Source: Trichosphaerium sp. ATCC 40318 (Eukaryota; Discosea; Flabellinia; Trichosidae). Taken from it: 64,000 nt of DNA. Below the pieces are notes generated by a model that did no database searches, was not told the origin of the DNA, and was given only the letters and a program-made list of their open reading frames with translations. The translations under genes were made by a program, and so were the position numbers. How positions within the stretch are numbered: position 1 is the first letter of the stretch; every line of letters starts with the position of its first letter. The stretch spans positions 930,001-994,000 of the forward strand of contig JALMLS010000322.1 of assembly GCA_038496445.1 (NCBI GenBank). Direction: 5' to 3'. Positions 11,070 through 22,916 of this stretch are shown here, piece by piece.

Positions 11070-12147
11070 TTACCAGTTCATACAAAAACAAGGATACAAC
11101 GAATTCAAAAAGTCTGAATTCATTAGAAGTGAATTTAATGTGTACTTTGTGGTTTCCTTAGCTCTGTTTGACGTTTTTGAATGTTTGCCATCCACCAGTG
11201 AAGCGCTTCGTTCTACCATTGATTCTAATCTCAAAGCTCTTATCTCTTTTAGCACTTGCGTATGCAACACGAAGAGTGATATCATAGTCACCTGTTTGAG
11301 TAAACTGTACATCGTACTCAACCCATTCATTATTTTCAATCCAACCAATGTTACAACCGTTGCTATCAGAAGTAGCTTGTAAATCTATGAGCTTCGGTTT
11401 GCAGTGTTGTAAGAAGCAGTTAGAAAGTCCTAAAGGCGATACAGTAAGTACACAAGATGAGATTTTTCAAAGACAATAGAAAAAAAAAAGAAAAACATAC
11501 CTTTGTTGCCATGCTATCACCAAAGCTTCTAAAGTTCTGAGCTTGACCTCTTCCAGCACGATTATTAAAGTTTGGATTGTTGTTGTTCATTGGTGGAGAC
11601 GGTGGAGGTGGCGGGTTTGATGCGCCGCTGTATGTGAAAGTTATGCCTCTGAACCAACCTCTTGGAGTTGTGACTTTAGGGTTCACAAAACGATCGTTCT
11701 CGTTGTTACAACGGTTTATATCGTTAGATTGGGACTTGCAAGACTCTGCTTGGACCTTATCGCGCACCTGGAAAGGTCTTTCTCTGATAGTAACAAAAGA
11801 GCAGCTTCGGTAGTTGCCGAGAAGTGTACCACCAAACGAATGTTTCTTGGCAATCTGATTTCGTTCTCGAGTATCTTAGGTGCTTTTCCTTTAAACTGTC
11901 CTTCTTGTGATGCACAAGGAAAACCAAAGTTACGTTTACAGCTTTGCTTTTTGACTGTAAGTCCATCCCAACAAAAGTGCATAGTCAATCGATCAAATGG
12001 AGTTGTTAGGTGTAATGTAAGTGACGTATATGTACAGTTTGCAGGTTAGGGTGGAAGAAATGATTTAGTTATTTTACTTTCGCTAAGTGCCAACAGTGAC
12101 TGTATCACATGCATGGCCAAGTTTAAACTACCTAGCAAACGTATCAT
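11070..12147 (-). pseudogene. secreted CBM6-containing protein, apparently damaged
   Basis: The minus strand encodes a Cys-containing N-terminal domain (about 12049-11640), a Pro/Asn-rich linker and then a CBM6 carbohydrate-binding module. The module begins AQNFRSFGDSMATK, is interrupted by an intron starting GTATG near 11503, and continues CNIGWIENNEWVEYDVQF and DYDITLRVAYASAKRDKSF. Two lesions are visible. A reading-frame change near 11870-11850 lies between the CKRNFGFPCASQEGQFKG part and the SFGGTLLGNYRSCSF part. An in-frame TAA near 11158 comes just before the conserved CBM6 tail (GNHKVHIKFTSNEF). A possible signal-peptide ATG is at 12147. Either a young pseudogene or sequence errors; CBM6 would bind a beta-glycan. 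Confidence 0.6.
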
Positions 12148-12825
12148 TTCATTGATAGTAAGAGGGTCTTTGATTTTTCGTTAGTCTCGAGCAATAACCA
12201 GAAAAACAACCAGTACTCATTTTAACAAAAATACTTTTTTAGTTTTTTGTACAAGAATTTACACGGAGAAAGAATATGTTGTACACGTGAAAGTAAGGTG
12301 AGGTAAAGCACAAATCGAGTTTGAAGGGGAAGCAAGAGATCATGAGAAGTGAGAAGTGAGAAGAACACAAAATCTGTCAACATGGGGAAAGCCAAATAGA
12401 GAAACAATGATCGTTGAATCACATGTGACATCCATGAAAAAAATAACCAAGAGACATCGAAATCTCGCCGCCAAGATTCGTTCATGCAAAGGGAGGGTGT
12501 GGAAACAAAGTGTGTGATTGTTTTTGAACGGATTACCTGCCCAAGGAATAGAGATTCCCTGGAGGCATACCCGTTTTTTGTCAAAGTGATTTTGACGACT
12601 CAAGAGGTAGGCCCACCGACCATTCAGTCGGAGGCATTAGTGTGGGGGGGTTTTGGTTTTGGTTTGGTTGGTGTGTGGTAGAAACGCAAAACTGCGACAA
12701 AGCGCAGAGGACCCGTTAGGGTCCTATAATTTTTTTTTTCCGTTTTTTTTCTGGTGTTGCACCAAAAAAAGTCAACGGATTTTTCAAGTGGGTTTTTTTT
12801 GTGCAGGAATAACTCCAAGAGCTTC
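12148..12825. other. intergenic, no gene seen
   Basis: Contains a small perfect hairpin CCGAC-CATTCA-GTCGG near 12618, G-runs and T-runs near 12640-12760, and no recognisable protein. Overlapping open frames on both strands have low-complexity translations. A Pol III transcript is possible given the hairpin and the following T-tract, but nothing identifies it. Confidence 0.4.
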
Positions 12826-15329
12826 TTACCATGGCACTTCAAATTCCAGTGAGTCTTTGCACCGGATAGACGGGGAGCTTGGGGAAACACCCAAGAACTT
12901 GTGGGCTGGAGACTGTGCTAGGGAAAGGCTCCCTTTTCGGCTTGCACGTCGTGAAACTGAATTCGACCAGAATTCTTGGTATAGTGGTTTAATATACGCG
13001 TGGGACTCCCGTAGCACGTAAGGATCAAAAGGGAGCACTGTCGGGGCGTGCGACATGTCCGAGTAGTCAAAAGCATTTTGATGCATAATATCGCGTTTTG
13101 AGATAATATTTAATTTGACGAATTGGTGGGATAGTTCTGAGGAGCAAACCTACGCAAAAGCTTTAATAAAAGGTGCTTGAAGTAGTTTTAAGTTAAGTTC
13201 GAAAGAAGGCGTACCTTAAGGGGGTTCAGAGATGAGTTGATGATCGCAATAAAATCCAGTGACTGAACGAATTGTTGTCCCTCGGCGTCCAAAGAAAGAT
13301 CAAAGTATTTGAAACATAATATGTAAAATAGCGCTTGACAAGCACCGTAGAATACGCCATGAGAGTTTGGATCAGGTAAAGCACCCGCGTAGCGGTGAAC
13401 GTAAGATCGTGTGTACTGGTAGAGACCTTGAAGGACTTGTCGAACAAGGGCATCAGGAAGGCAAGAAGATCGAGCAATGAATGATCCTAGTAGTTGCCGT
13501 GAGAACGGTAAACATCAAAGCGAGAAAAGCGAAAAAAAAACTAAATATTTTCGTTCGTATCAGAGTTAAAGCGCTCGTATTTTAATCACGGGGAATTACA
13601 ACGACGTGTCAGTATAATGAGTCTTCATTTGAACGTTTAAAAAAAAAGCAAAATTCAATGAATACAAAACTTCAAAAAAAAGAAATCAAAAGATCTGACG
13701 TTCGTACCGATGTAGTGTGTTGCATTACAGCGTAACTTCTTAGGAAGCTTCTCATTTATCATTGTTGTGTATAGGAGTTGCAAGAATCGATGTGCAAAGG
13801 TAGGGTACCGACATACGTAGAAGAGAATATACTGTACTACCTTTGTTTCGTAAACAGGTAAAATTATCCTTGAGAAGATGTTCAATAGCGCTGTAAAGTA
13901 AGTATCGTGCTGTTGCAAGCAAATTGTGCCAAGGAAATCAAATATGACTGTCATGAGACTATCCAATACGTCGGCCGAGTGTTTCATCTCTTCCGCGCGG
14001 TCTAGGAGCGAATTTGAGACTCGACTACTCGGACGCGTAGTGTACAGTACCTTTTTGATTTTGCACTTTTGGCGTGATATCAATATTTGTGTCCATATCC
14101 ATATCAAAAACTTCGTAGTCTTCCTCCTGAGTTGTTGGATGGTGTTGATCAAGTTTGAGGCACAAATCAAAATTTACCACGTGTGTAATTACAGGCATCA
14201 ATACGTCTTCTAGGGACGCACGTGCATAAGCTGAAAGGCGTAATACGTTCGCTATAAAAAGGCTCTGGAATTGTGGAGGCAAAAATCTGTGTGGGAAGTT
14301 GTCTTGGATGACTGTGGCGATGTGATTGTTTCCGACAGGGTGACGTCTTAAAAGTGCCGCTGTAAGCTCGTGTGTGAAATCAAGTGTAGATTGTGAAGGT
14401 TCCCGCCAAATACCACCATCTACAAAAAAAAAATTAGCGATAAATACGAAGGACATTGACCAAAAATATAAAGCATTTGTGGGCAAATAATGCACAAATA
14501 CGGCACTTCTTCATTTATGTATTTTTAAAGCAAAGAGTCGTTTCATATCGGATTTTAAAGAAACTACGCTACACCAGCGCAATAGTGGCCAGTACGAAAA
14601 ATTGTATTTATTTATTTTCTTTTTTTGTTGAAGTTGCGAAAGAAACGTGAAAACCCGATTCAGATACGCGAGGCGCTGTTGTGGTAAGTGTAGAGTGGTA
14701 GTTCTGGGGAACAAAAAAAATATTTTGATTTTTTTGAACAAAATTTTTGCAAATACGTACTTTGGATGTCTGCCTCTGGTAAAAAGCTCTTTACTAAATG
14801 GTTTAATGATAGTAGAATGAAATCCTCGGCATTGGCGGCATTCATGGCAAGAAGAAGTTCAGAAAACGCCTACATTACAATAAATCATTTGTTTTATACT
14901 ACAAAATAACAATCGTGAGTTGGCGCGTACTTGTAAAGTGTCTCGATCCGTCGAATGCCATTTTAGACAGAATATAGCTTGACACAAGTCTCTTCGACTT
15001 GGTTTTATGCGTACAGCACAACAAGCAAGTAGGCGATACCATAAAGCTTTGTTTCTGGACTCTGACTTGAGTTGTGTAAGCATGTGAATGTAACCTTTTG
15101 ACCCTACATCCTAAAGTGGTGTAAGGTATTATACGCGTATAACGAAAGCATACGCGAACAAACGAATCGATTTGAATAAAGCAAATTGGTTTTTTTTTTG
15201 TTTTTCCAGTAACGAACGTACAGCGTCTAGTACTCTCTCAACCATGGCCAAGTTTTTCGTTAGAGTTGGATCTGGCTTGTGTGAAACCGCCATACTGTTA
15301 CTGTTTCTCCTGAGGGTCGCAACAGACAT
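12826..15329 (-). CDS. RRN3: RRN3 / TIF-IA, RNA polymerase I initiation factor
   Basis: Multi-exon minus-strand gene. Well-placed exons: 14869-14757, 14703-about 14600, 14419-14051, 14001-13708, 13486-13215 and 13149-12826. Exon 1 starts at ATG 15329; a second exon lies about 15112-14931, with its upstream junction uncertain. RRN3 signatures: DNFPHRFLPPQFQSLFIANV, ILPVYETKVVQYILFYVC, THYIGSFIARSS across a splice, ACQALFYILCFKYFDL, SSLNPLKVCSSELSHQF, and the C-terminal PFDPYVLRES...IKPLYQEF block. RRN3 bridges Pol I to core factors at rDNA promoters in the nucleolus. An acidic DMDMDTNID insert sits in the middle. It is transcribed divergently from CDC40. Confidence 0.9.
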
Positions 15330-15471
15330 TAAAGAAAATAATTGTACAACTGGTTGCGGAGGTGTGGCTTCTAATTTATTTCCGCTGAATTATGGGTTAA
15401 GGCATTGTTTTCAGTGACTTAGAGTTGCTTTTGCAATGTCGTTTTCTTTTTAGTGTTAGAGCCAATAAATC
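15330..15471. promoter_or_regulatory. shared divergent promoter of RRN3 and CDC40
   Basis: Only about 140 bp separate the RRN3 start codon (15329, minus) from the CDC40 start codon (15472, plus), so both promoters and 5' UTRs must overlap. No TATA box is clear. Co-regulation of a Pol I factor and a splicing factor is plausible inference. Confidence 0.6.
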
Positions 15472-18182
15472 ATGCATCTAATTCGTAACGCATACCTCTC
15501 AGACGGTGATTCTGACGAAGATGCGTCATCAAAATTACCTGCTTTGAAGCGTAAAAAGGTTGATTTAGCACCTATTGTACACCAAGGGCCGGTATGTAGC
15601 TAAATACGCTTTTTTAAAAAATTTACCGTTCTACAGACCGAACAGTTCTATACGTCCGCCGAGGCTGCTAAATTAATGATAAATCCTACATACAATGAGA
15701 TGTGGAAGGATGTGCAAGGCCCACAAGCCAATCCATTCCGTGTCAGCGGTATAGCGCCAGGTACGCTCTCACTGGATTTTTAAATAGCGCTTTTACCCAA
15801 CTGTACTATTTTACACCCAGTGTACCTCCATGCCAATAAAACACCAACGACACCACAAAGACAGCATTTACTGAAACTTTAACTCACAGGCGTCCGAAAT
15901 ACATTAACAGGTTTTGTAACCGATCACAGTATTCATGATCATTCGTTTGAAAGTCAATACCAAAACTTTAGAGCGAAAGGTACGATACAAACAGATATCC
16001 GTTGTATTCTTTTTTCTAAAAATTCGAAAAATATTTTTTTTTCTTCTTTTGCGTTTTTCTCAAAATATCTCCAAGTATGTCGCTCAAAACCCTTTAATTC
16101 TTACTCTAATAGGTGTCACTATGGACCCTGATGCTTACAGTGATAATCATCAGGTATACACAAGTGTAAAGACAGGAGATAGTCAAGGTCCATTGCCAAG
16201 ACGAAAAAAAAATAAGAGCGGAAGAAAACGCAAACGTGAACCGAAACAAGAGGAGCCATTGGGTGAGGATGAAGAAGAAGAGATTGAATTCGATGGTGCA
16301 TGGATGGACGAAGCATCAGAGGAGGATGATCCATCATCAGATGAAGAAGAAGGTAAAAAAGAAGAAGAGAAAGCAGAAGGAACTGCAGAAGGAGAAGCTG
16401 AAGTTGAGAAAATTGTTTTGGTCGATCAACCTTTCGATGCACGTATCGAATGGCTTGTCAAACCAACACTGGATTACCAAGGTATGTATCACGTATTTTT
16501 TATTGGATATAAATCAAGTGGGTCACTGTTAGACCATCAGAAATTATCAGTCTTTTTCTTTTTTTATTGCTTTTTTTTATGTTACCTCTTTCTTTTGTTC
16601 CTTTCTGACCTTGTTCTCTTCTATTTTAGGTCGTTCTACTATACTACCTGCAAAGTATCTCAAACCCAACTCGAATCCTTCTTGCTTTTTACCAAAGAAG
16701 CGTATACATACATACAAAGGTCACTTCAAGGGCGTAAATATGATTCGGTGGTATCCACAATATGGTCATTTACTATTCTCTGCTGGTCTTGATGGTGATG
16801 TACGCGTGTGGGAGTTTGGAGGTAAACGCCGTTGTGTTGGCGTGTACCACGCTCACGTCAATGCTTGCAAGGTACGAGACTATAGACTTTTCTTTGAATT
16901 TTTTTAAACAGTGTTTTTTTATGATCAACTTTTCGTTGTTCCTTGTTGGCACTAGCGATTTCAATGTCATTAAAAATCTTAAAAATGCCTATAAAAAACA
17001 AAGTGGAACGTTGCTTCAACCTGAATCGAATGTTAACGGTTTGCGAAGGGCGAACGGTTTGGTTTTTTTTTTATTGACTTTTTTTATTCTTCGAAACTTT
17101 TTTGCTTATTCTTATTGTTACAGGGTATCGATATTTTTTATGAAGGAGATAAATTTGCTTCTTGTGGATTTGATGCACATGTTCGTGTTTGGGATATTGA
17201 AAGCGGTAAATGCACAGCTGCGTTCCGTACAGGGAAACAACCTAATTGTGTTAAATTTTATCCTCATAACAGTAATCGTGTTCTTGTTGGTCAAGCTGAT
17301 CGTAAAGTAACAGAGGTACAGTACTATCATCCCACGAGTTTTTTTTATTTTATCAATCTTGTGATGCCCAAAGTGAAAAAATTTTTATTTTGAGATTTAC
17401 CTCTGTGTACTTTACAAAATCCTATTAAGTGATATAATCGTGAGAACAATACTATTAGCGTAAAATATCACTTTTTTTCAAAAAATCGCGTACAGGTCTT
17501 CCAGTTAACCTTTCTCTTTTTTGACCTTATTTTTATTTTGTTTTTGGTTACTTACGTTCACGTGTAAGTTCCTTTGTTTTTTAAAGATATTCTTTAATTG
17601 CCATCGAAGAGGTTACTTGTAGCATATTTGTGACTTACTTTTCTTTAGTGGGATATCAGAAGCGGTAAGAGAGTACAAGTATACGATAGACATCTCAAAG
17701 GTGTAAATACTGTCACTTTTCTTGATAATGGTCGTCGTTTTGCAACTACTTCTGATGATAAGACCATACGTGTTTGGGATCATGGTATACCTGTTGATAT
17801 AAAGTATATTGCAGAACCTCATATGCATTCTATGCCTGCAACTTGCTTGACACCTAACGGAAAATGGCTTGTTTGTCAATCACTTGATAATCAAATCGTT
17901 ACATACTCTGCTTTTAATAAGTACCGTCTTAATTCTAAAAAGAGGTTCCGTGGTCATGCTGTTTCTGGTTATGCATGTGAAGTTACTGTATCACCTGATA
18001 TGCAGTATGTAGTAAGTGGTGATTATACAGGAAAAGTATGGTTCTGGGATTGGAAGACTTGTAAGTCTTTGAAGTCTATTCCTGCTCATAATGGTCCTTG
18101 TATGGGTGTACAATGGCACCCTTTGGATCAATCAAAGGTTATTACATGCGGATGGGATGGACTTGTACATCTATGGGATTAA
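15472..18182 (+). CDS. CDC40: CDC40/PRP17, WD40 pre-mRNA splicing factor
   Basis: Seven exons: 15472-15591, 15637-15760, 15890-15979, 16113-16481, 16630-16871, 17124-17315 and 17649-18182. All join in frame to give 556 residues. The N-terminal part carries the conserved [17 protein letters not shown] region. It is followed by a basic stretch and an acidic Glu/Asp-rich low-complexity insert encoded at about 16250-16400. The C-terminal half has WD40 repeats ([66 protein letters not shown]), matching PRP17 in order and ending at the usual point. It acts in the second catalytic step of splicing in the spliceosome. Introns are rich in T-runs. Confidence 0.96.
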
Positions 18183-18524
18183 ACAAGCCCAAAAATTAAT
18201 AAATAAAACACGTGCACAAACTACGACTCATTCTTCTTTTTCCCTTTTCGAAACTAAAAAAGACGTTTTCACGAAACAGTATCTATTTTGCTAGACGGGT
18301 TATACCAACTTGTAAAAAGAATTTGCTAAACATTGACTTAAAAGTGACTCCGAATTACGGTCTAATTCGACTCACTAGTAAACACGTTGACTTTGCTAAA
18401 AAGTCGAAGTTTGCGCTAGAAGGTCCCAGTGAACCGCTCTACTCTGGTTGTAAATACAAACAAGACTTATTGTAGACCTCGTGTTACGAAAGGTCACATA
18501 ATTTTTTACCAACACAGGCGTAAA
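18183..18524. other. intergenic, no gene seen
   Basis: AT-rich, with AATAAA-type signals directly after the CDC40 stop. An open frame here lacks start or splice support. Confidence 0.4.
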
Positions 18525-20799
18525 ATGGTACGCTTTGATAACAATCAACGCAAACAGGTCATGACATGACATTTATGACGTTTTATAGAACTTTGGAGCT
18601 AAATTATGTTTGATGCTAGTAATAGTAGTTATTTCATCAATGTTGCTGTATATCAACATGAGCAGAAACTCAGTGCGCTTTTATCGATGCTTCAATCAAA
18701 AATCTTCTTGTTTTTTCTATACCACTTATCGCGAATGTATTAATTACTACATCGTTTTGCCGCTACCAATATAACGAATATAACGCTATGGAGGTCACCG
18801 CGTACTTTATTTTTTTTAATCGATCGGAATTTGTAGCACGTGAATTTCTGCTTTTATGATAATGCGCTAACTCAAAATAGCGCCAAAATCCAATCATCAT
18901 ATTTTGTCATGAAAATCAGACAACCGTTTAAATACTACTACTACGCGCACAGAGCACTATTACACACCTAGAGCGCTAGTAGTGGCGTTTTAAGCAAGCG
19001 GCGAAATAAAAACGTTTTAGCACGTTTTCTGCGCTGCTTGATCCCATATACGAGGCTTTGTTGCAACGGTTAAAGCTCTGAGTAGGGCAGAAAACGCGTA
19101 AAAAACGTTTTTATTATCCTATCCTTTTTTGGACACGCCGATCAAATTCATTCTTTTTTTGGTACCTATCGTAAGATTTTTCGTAGGTGCTACAGCTGGA
19201 GCTTCAAAAAACTCGTAGTGACAACGCAAAATTACGTGAAGAGAATGATTTACTGAGACGTAATCGTGCTAATACACAAACAGTACGTGATTTTCCCTAT
19301 ATACAAAACGTTGAATCAGTAGTGGTTGCTAGTTAACTTAACAGCTACCGATGAAAAGCTAAATGAAACAATTGACTTGTTTACAGTTTTCTCAAAAGCC
19401 AACTTTATAATCACCAGTTAACAAAGCCGTTTAAAAACAACCACTAATTGAAAGAGACTGTTACGAAACAGATGACATTTTATTGTTTTTATTTATACTA
19501 TTGTTACTAACAGCAACAAAGGTGGTTCAACCCGCGTTCAAGTGCACTCGACATTACACTTTTAAGTGCATGAAAGACATGTATGCATACGAAAACCCTG
19601 TTCTAGACTATGTGGTATGTATTTATTAACCTTGTAACAATGATATAATTGAGGGTTGTATTTAGGACAAGAAAGATATTGTATCACGGTATGCTGTGTT
19701 ACCTGATGAGATCTACAATTGGACAAAGTTGAGAGAAGAACAAGAACATCTCATTCAACATTTAAAACCATTCGGATCAGAACCTGAGTATGACTACAAG
19801 AATGACATGGTTGGACCTCTTGATCAATGGACATTGTACACAATAACACGTTACTTCAAGGTACTCACATCATCATTATACACGATTATTCAACGTGGCG
19901 CTGACATTGATTTACAGCCAAAACGAATAATAGAGATTGGAAGTGGATTCTCAACACGAGTCTTACATCAAGCAATGCTTGCAAATAGAAAAGAAGGATA
20001 TCAGACAAACATCACGTGTATTGAACCATTTAGAGCAAATGTACTAACAGAACTAAAAGAAGATGTCAAGGTTATTAACAAACAAGTGCAACAGTATGTA
20101 CAACCCTTTTATTTTCAACTGTGTTAACGATTCTGCCAAGCGTTGATGTGAGTGTGTTTAAAGAACTGGAGCCTGGTGATTTTCTAATCATTGACAACTC
20201 TCATGTTATGCAACCATATGGAGATACGATATTGGAGTTCAATTTCATTGTTCCACTTGTACCAAAAGGTACAAGGTGTACAGGTAAACAGAGTTTTCTA
20301 AATGCGTTTTTGTAGGTACTATTGTCCATTTCCATGATATATTTGTACCATACGACTATCCATTGAGGTGGATGACTGAGAGTAGACAATACACTGAGCA
20401 GTACGAATACAATTAAAACAATTTAACTTGTTTGTTAATGACACCAAAACACTTTCTTATCATCGATTAGATTCATGTTTGCCTCATTCCTTTATGGTAA
20501 CTCTCACTTCAAGATTGCACTGTCAGTACACAACATGGATAAACACAGCAGTAAGTACCAATCATACTCTTTGTTTCTTATTCTTTTCTAATGTCAATCT
20601 TTTTTCTTTTAGAGTACAGAGATGAGATAAGAAAGACCGTCAAGTATCCTGAAGACAGTGTCATGAACGGATTAGATAGTGGTACGCTTTTGTAGCGCAA
20701 ACGTAGAACCTACTTATCATGTGATTATTAATATAAACAAAAGGAATGTGGTTGATAAAAGATACATCGTTTGATCCAAAGGTTAAGGTTGTCAGATAA
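18525..20799 (+). CDS. membrane-anchored class I methyltransferase (MT24-like), copy 1, intact
   Basis: Eleven exons splice to 364 residues: 18525-18557, 18589-18672, 19187-19282, 19522-19614, 19666-19860, 19918-20093, 20141-20268, 20316-20400, 20471-20550, 20613-20681 and 20744-20799. Residues about 15-35 form a type II membrane anchor (KLCLMLVIVVISSMLLYI), then a Leu/Glu/Lys coiled-coil stalk (LQLELQKTRSDNAKLREEN), then the catalytic domain. SAM motif I is RIIEIGSGFSTRVL, motif II is TCIEPF, and FLIIDNSH and IVHFHDIF supply later active-site residues. The anchor-stalk-catalytic layout is that of Golgi enzymes, so a glycan or secretory-protein acceptor is likely but unproven. Relatives lie at 24000-25935 and about 37094-38236. 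Confidence 0.85.
19005..19115. repeat. short inverted repeat inside a methyltransferase intron
   Basis: Arms 19005-19032 and 19087-19115 are reverse complements apart from a few bases (AATAAAAACGTTTT...GTTTTCTGC). The loop is about 54 nt. The repeat lies in the intron between exons 2 and 3 of methyltransferase copy 1, so it could form an intronic hairpin or be a transposon relic. Confidence 0.6.
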
Positions 20800-20907
20800 T
20801 CACAAGCTATCAGTGGCACAGACTTTTGTTGTAAATATATCTTAACACAGCTGTCATCAACAGGCCAGTGTTTTCAATAATAAACGATAAAGTTTAAAGC
20901 GTGGCAT

Positions 20908-21466
20908 CAGTAGTAACTACCTTGCCCAGCGAAAAAAAAACCTTTTTTTCGGGTGAAAAGAAAAGTTTGTTGACCGACGTGAACACTCCTAGAAACTTAT
21001 TGACCTTACACTTACACCCACCCATACACTTACACTATTATCTTACACTATCCATTACTCCCCCAAACGTTCTGTGCACTTTTTCACAAGTTGCACCTTG
21101 TAACTCTTTGCTGTATCTTCCAATAAACTCCATCATTCCAAAGAACAACCACCGCCGCTACACTCCCCATCTCCTTCTTCGTGGTCTTAGGGTGTTTTCG
21201 TTTGGATGGCAAATTGGTTTGTACCATTTTAGGCCAAAATCCGTCTCAACTGCTTCATGTAAGACGTTCGACTAGATAAACTGGTTGATTTTCATTAAAA
21301 AAAAAATAGTGTCAACATTTTTCAATCACGTTCTAATACCTTTGTCACTGAGTATCAGTTAAACTTCCAGAAGCGTTCCGTACTTGAACAATCAGTATGA
21401 TCGCTATGTTTTGAAATGTTGTTTGCTATATTTGCTCCTCAAGTGCTTACTTTTTATTTCAGGTAG
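20908..21466. repeat. duplicated noncoding block, copy A
   Basis: About 430 bp (21036-21466, with weaker similarity starting at 20908) match 23491-23928 in the same orientation, with small indels. Shared stretches include CTGTATCTTCCAATAAACTC and CTGGTTGATTTTCATTAAAA. The block follows methyltransferase copy 1. A frame downstream of it (about 21466-21635) could be an orphan exon, preceded by TTTCAG. Probably a segmental duplication or an old mobile-element copy. Confidence 0.75.
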
Positions 21467-21758
21467 TGGATTTTTGAAGTTTACGAGTGGATTAAAACAA
21501 AACATTGAGAAGCTGTTCAGTATTACATCACTGCGTGACAGGAACTCCTTAATAACTCCAATGAACTTGATACCAAAGTGGAGGCACAGAAAAGAAATAA
21601 GGAAACCTGGCAATAACAACTTCGTAAGGAATTAAGGCAGACCATGCATTAAGCCACCGTTTTTAGAAAATAAATTAACTTCTCGCAGTATACTTGTGCT
21701 CGCAACACTTGTACGCTATTAGTACGATTATTTGACAAAAACTAACGGTGATCATACA

Positions 21759-22916
21759 ATGGAAAAGGAAAAACAACAACAAACACAGTTCAACCAAGTA
21801 TTCGACCTTGTCGCGCTACCAATTGAGTTAATAGTCCATATTCTCAAACATGGGACGTATACACTTCGTACAGCCCAAACGTGCCATCTTTTACGAGATA
21901 TTGTTCACAACCACGTTGGGTATGGTCGTATCCGTATTAAAAACAAAAATAAAGCTCAGATGCTTTCTGGTAGTCCATTACTCCACAATACGATTATTGA
22001 TATCAGACTATGTGAGCTAACGGACAATGGCGTTGCAGCATTGGCAGGTGTACACACTATCTCCTTGTATGGTTGTGAGTCAATAACAGACAATGGCATT
22101 GCAGCATTGGCAGGTGTACACACTATCAACCTACGTTTTTGTAAATCAATAACAGATGATGGCATTGTGGCATTGGCAGGTGTACATGAGATTAATTTAT
22201 CAGATACAAATGTAACAGATGAAGGTTTGAAGGCATTGGTAGGTGTACACACTATCTCCTTGTGTGGTTGTGAGTCAATAACAGACAATGGCGTTGCAGC
22301 ATTGGCAGGTGTACACACTATCGACTTGTATGGTTGTGAGTCAATAACAGACAATGGCATTGCAGCTTTGGCAGGTGTACACACTATCGACTTGTATGGT
22401 TGTGAGTCAATAACAGACAATGGCATTGTGGCATTGGCAGGTGTACATAAGATTAATTTATCGCGTACAAATGTAACAGATGAAGGTTCGAAGGCATTGG
22501 CAGGTGTACACACTATCAACCTACGTTTTTGTGAATCAATAACAGATGATGGCATTGTGGCATTGGCAGGTGTACACACTATCAACCTACATTATTGTAA
22601 ATCAATAACAGATGATGGCATTGTGGCATTGGCAGGTGTACATGAGATTAATTTATCAGATACAAATGTAACAGATGAAGGTTTGAAGGTATTGGCAGGT
22701 GTACACACTATCAACCTACGTTATTGTAAATCAATAACAGATAATGGCATTGTGGCATTGGCAGGTGTACATGAGATTAATTTATCAGATACAAATGTAA
22801 CAGATGAAGGTTTGAAGGCATTGGCAGGTGTACACACTATCTCCTTGTATTGTTGTGAGTCAATAACAGACAATGGCATTGTGGCATTGGCAGATGTACA
22901 CACTATCTATCAATAA
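21759..22916 (+). CDS. F-box / LRR protein, copy 2, with near-identical DNA repeats
   Basis: Single exon, 385 residues. I chose the ATG at 21759; the upstream in-frame codons start only at TTG. An F-box-like segment (LPIELIVHILKHG...AQTCHLLRDI) is followed by a short spacer and about 13 LRRs of 20-23 residues. Two unit types alternate: one ending ESITDNGIAALAGVHTI and one reading HEINLSDTNVTDEGLKAL. The nucleotide repeats are almost identical across long stretches, showing recent expansion by slippage or unequal exchange. Likely an SCF substrate receptor. The minus strand is open across the array only because of the repeat periodicity. Confidence 0.85.
   Translation: MEKEKQQQTQFNQVFDLVALPIELIVHILKHGTYTLRTAQTCHLLRDIVHNHVGYGRIRIKNKNKAQMLSGSPLLHNTIIDIRLCELTDNGVAALAGVHTISLYGCESITDNGIAALAGVHTINLRFCKSITDDGIVALAGVHEINLSDTNVTDEGLKALVGVHTISLCGCESITDNGVAALAGVHTIDLYGCESITDNGIAALAGVHTIDLYGCESITDNGIVALAGVHKINLSRTNVTDEGSKALAGVHTINLRFCESITDDGIVALAGVHTINLHYCKSITDDGIVALAGVHEINLSDTNVTDEGLKVLAGVHTINLRYCKSITDNGIVALAGVHEINLSDTNVTDEGLKALAGVHTISLYCCESITDNGIVALADVHTIYQ

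Noticed and set aside
11158-11160. Stop-codon reassignment of TAA
   Set aside because: TAA ends many intact genes in the window (for example RAN, CDC40 and profilin), so a single in-frame TAA in the CBM6 gene is better read as a lesion.
12484-12681. Overlapping open frames on both strands near 12.3-13.0 kb
   Set aside because: They overlap the RRN3 3' exon or noncoding G/T runs and encode low-complexity sequence.
21956-22585. 209-residue minus-strand open frame with repeated Pro-Ala-Asn-Ala units
   Set aside because: It is the antisense of the F-box/LRR repeat array; the repeat period is a multiple of three, so the antisense frame stays open by chance.
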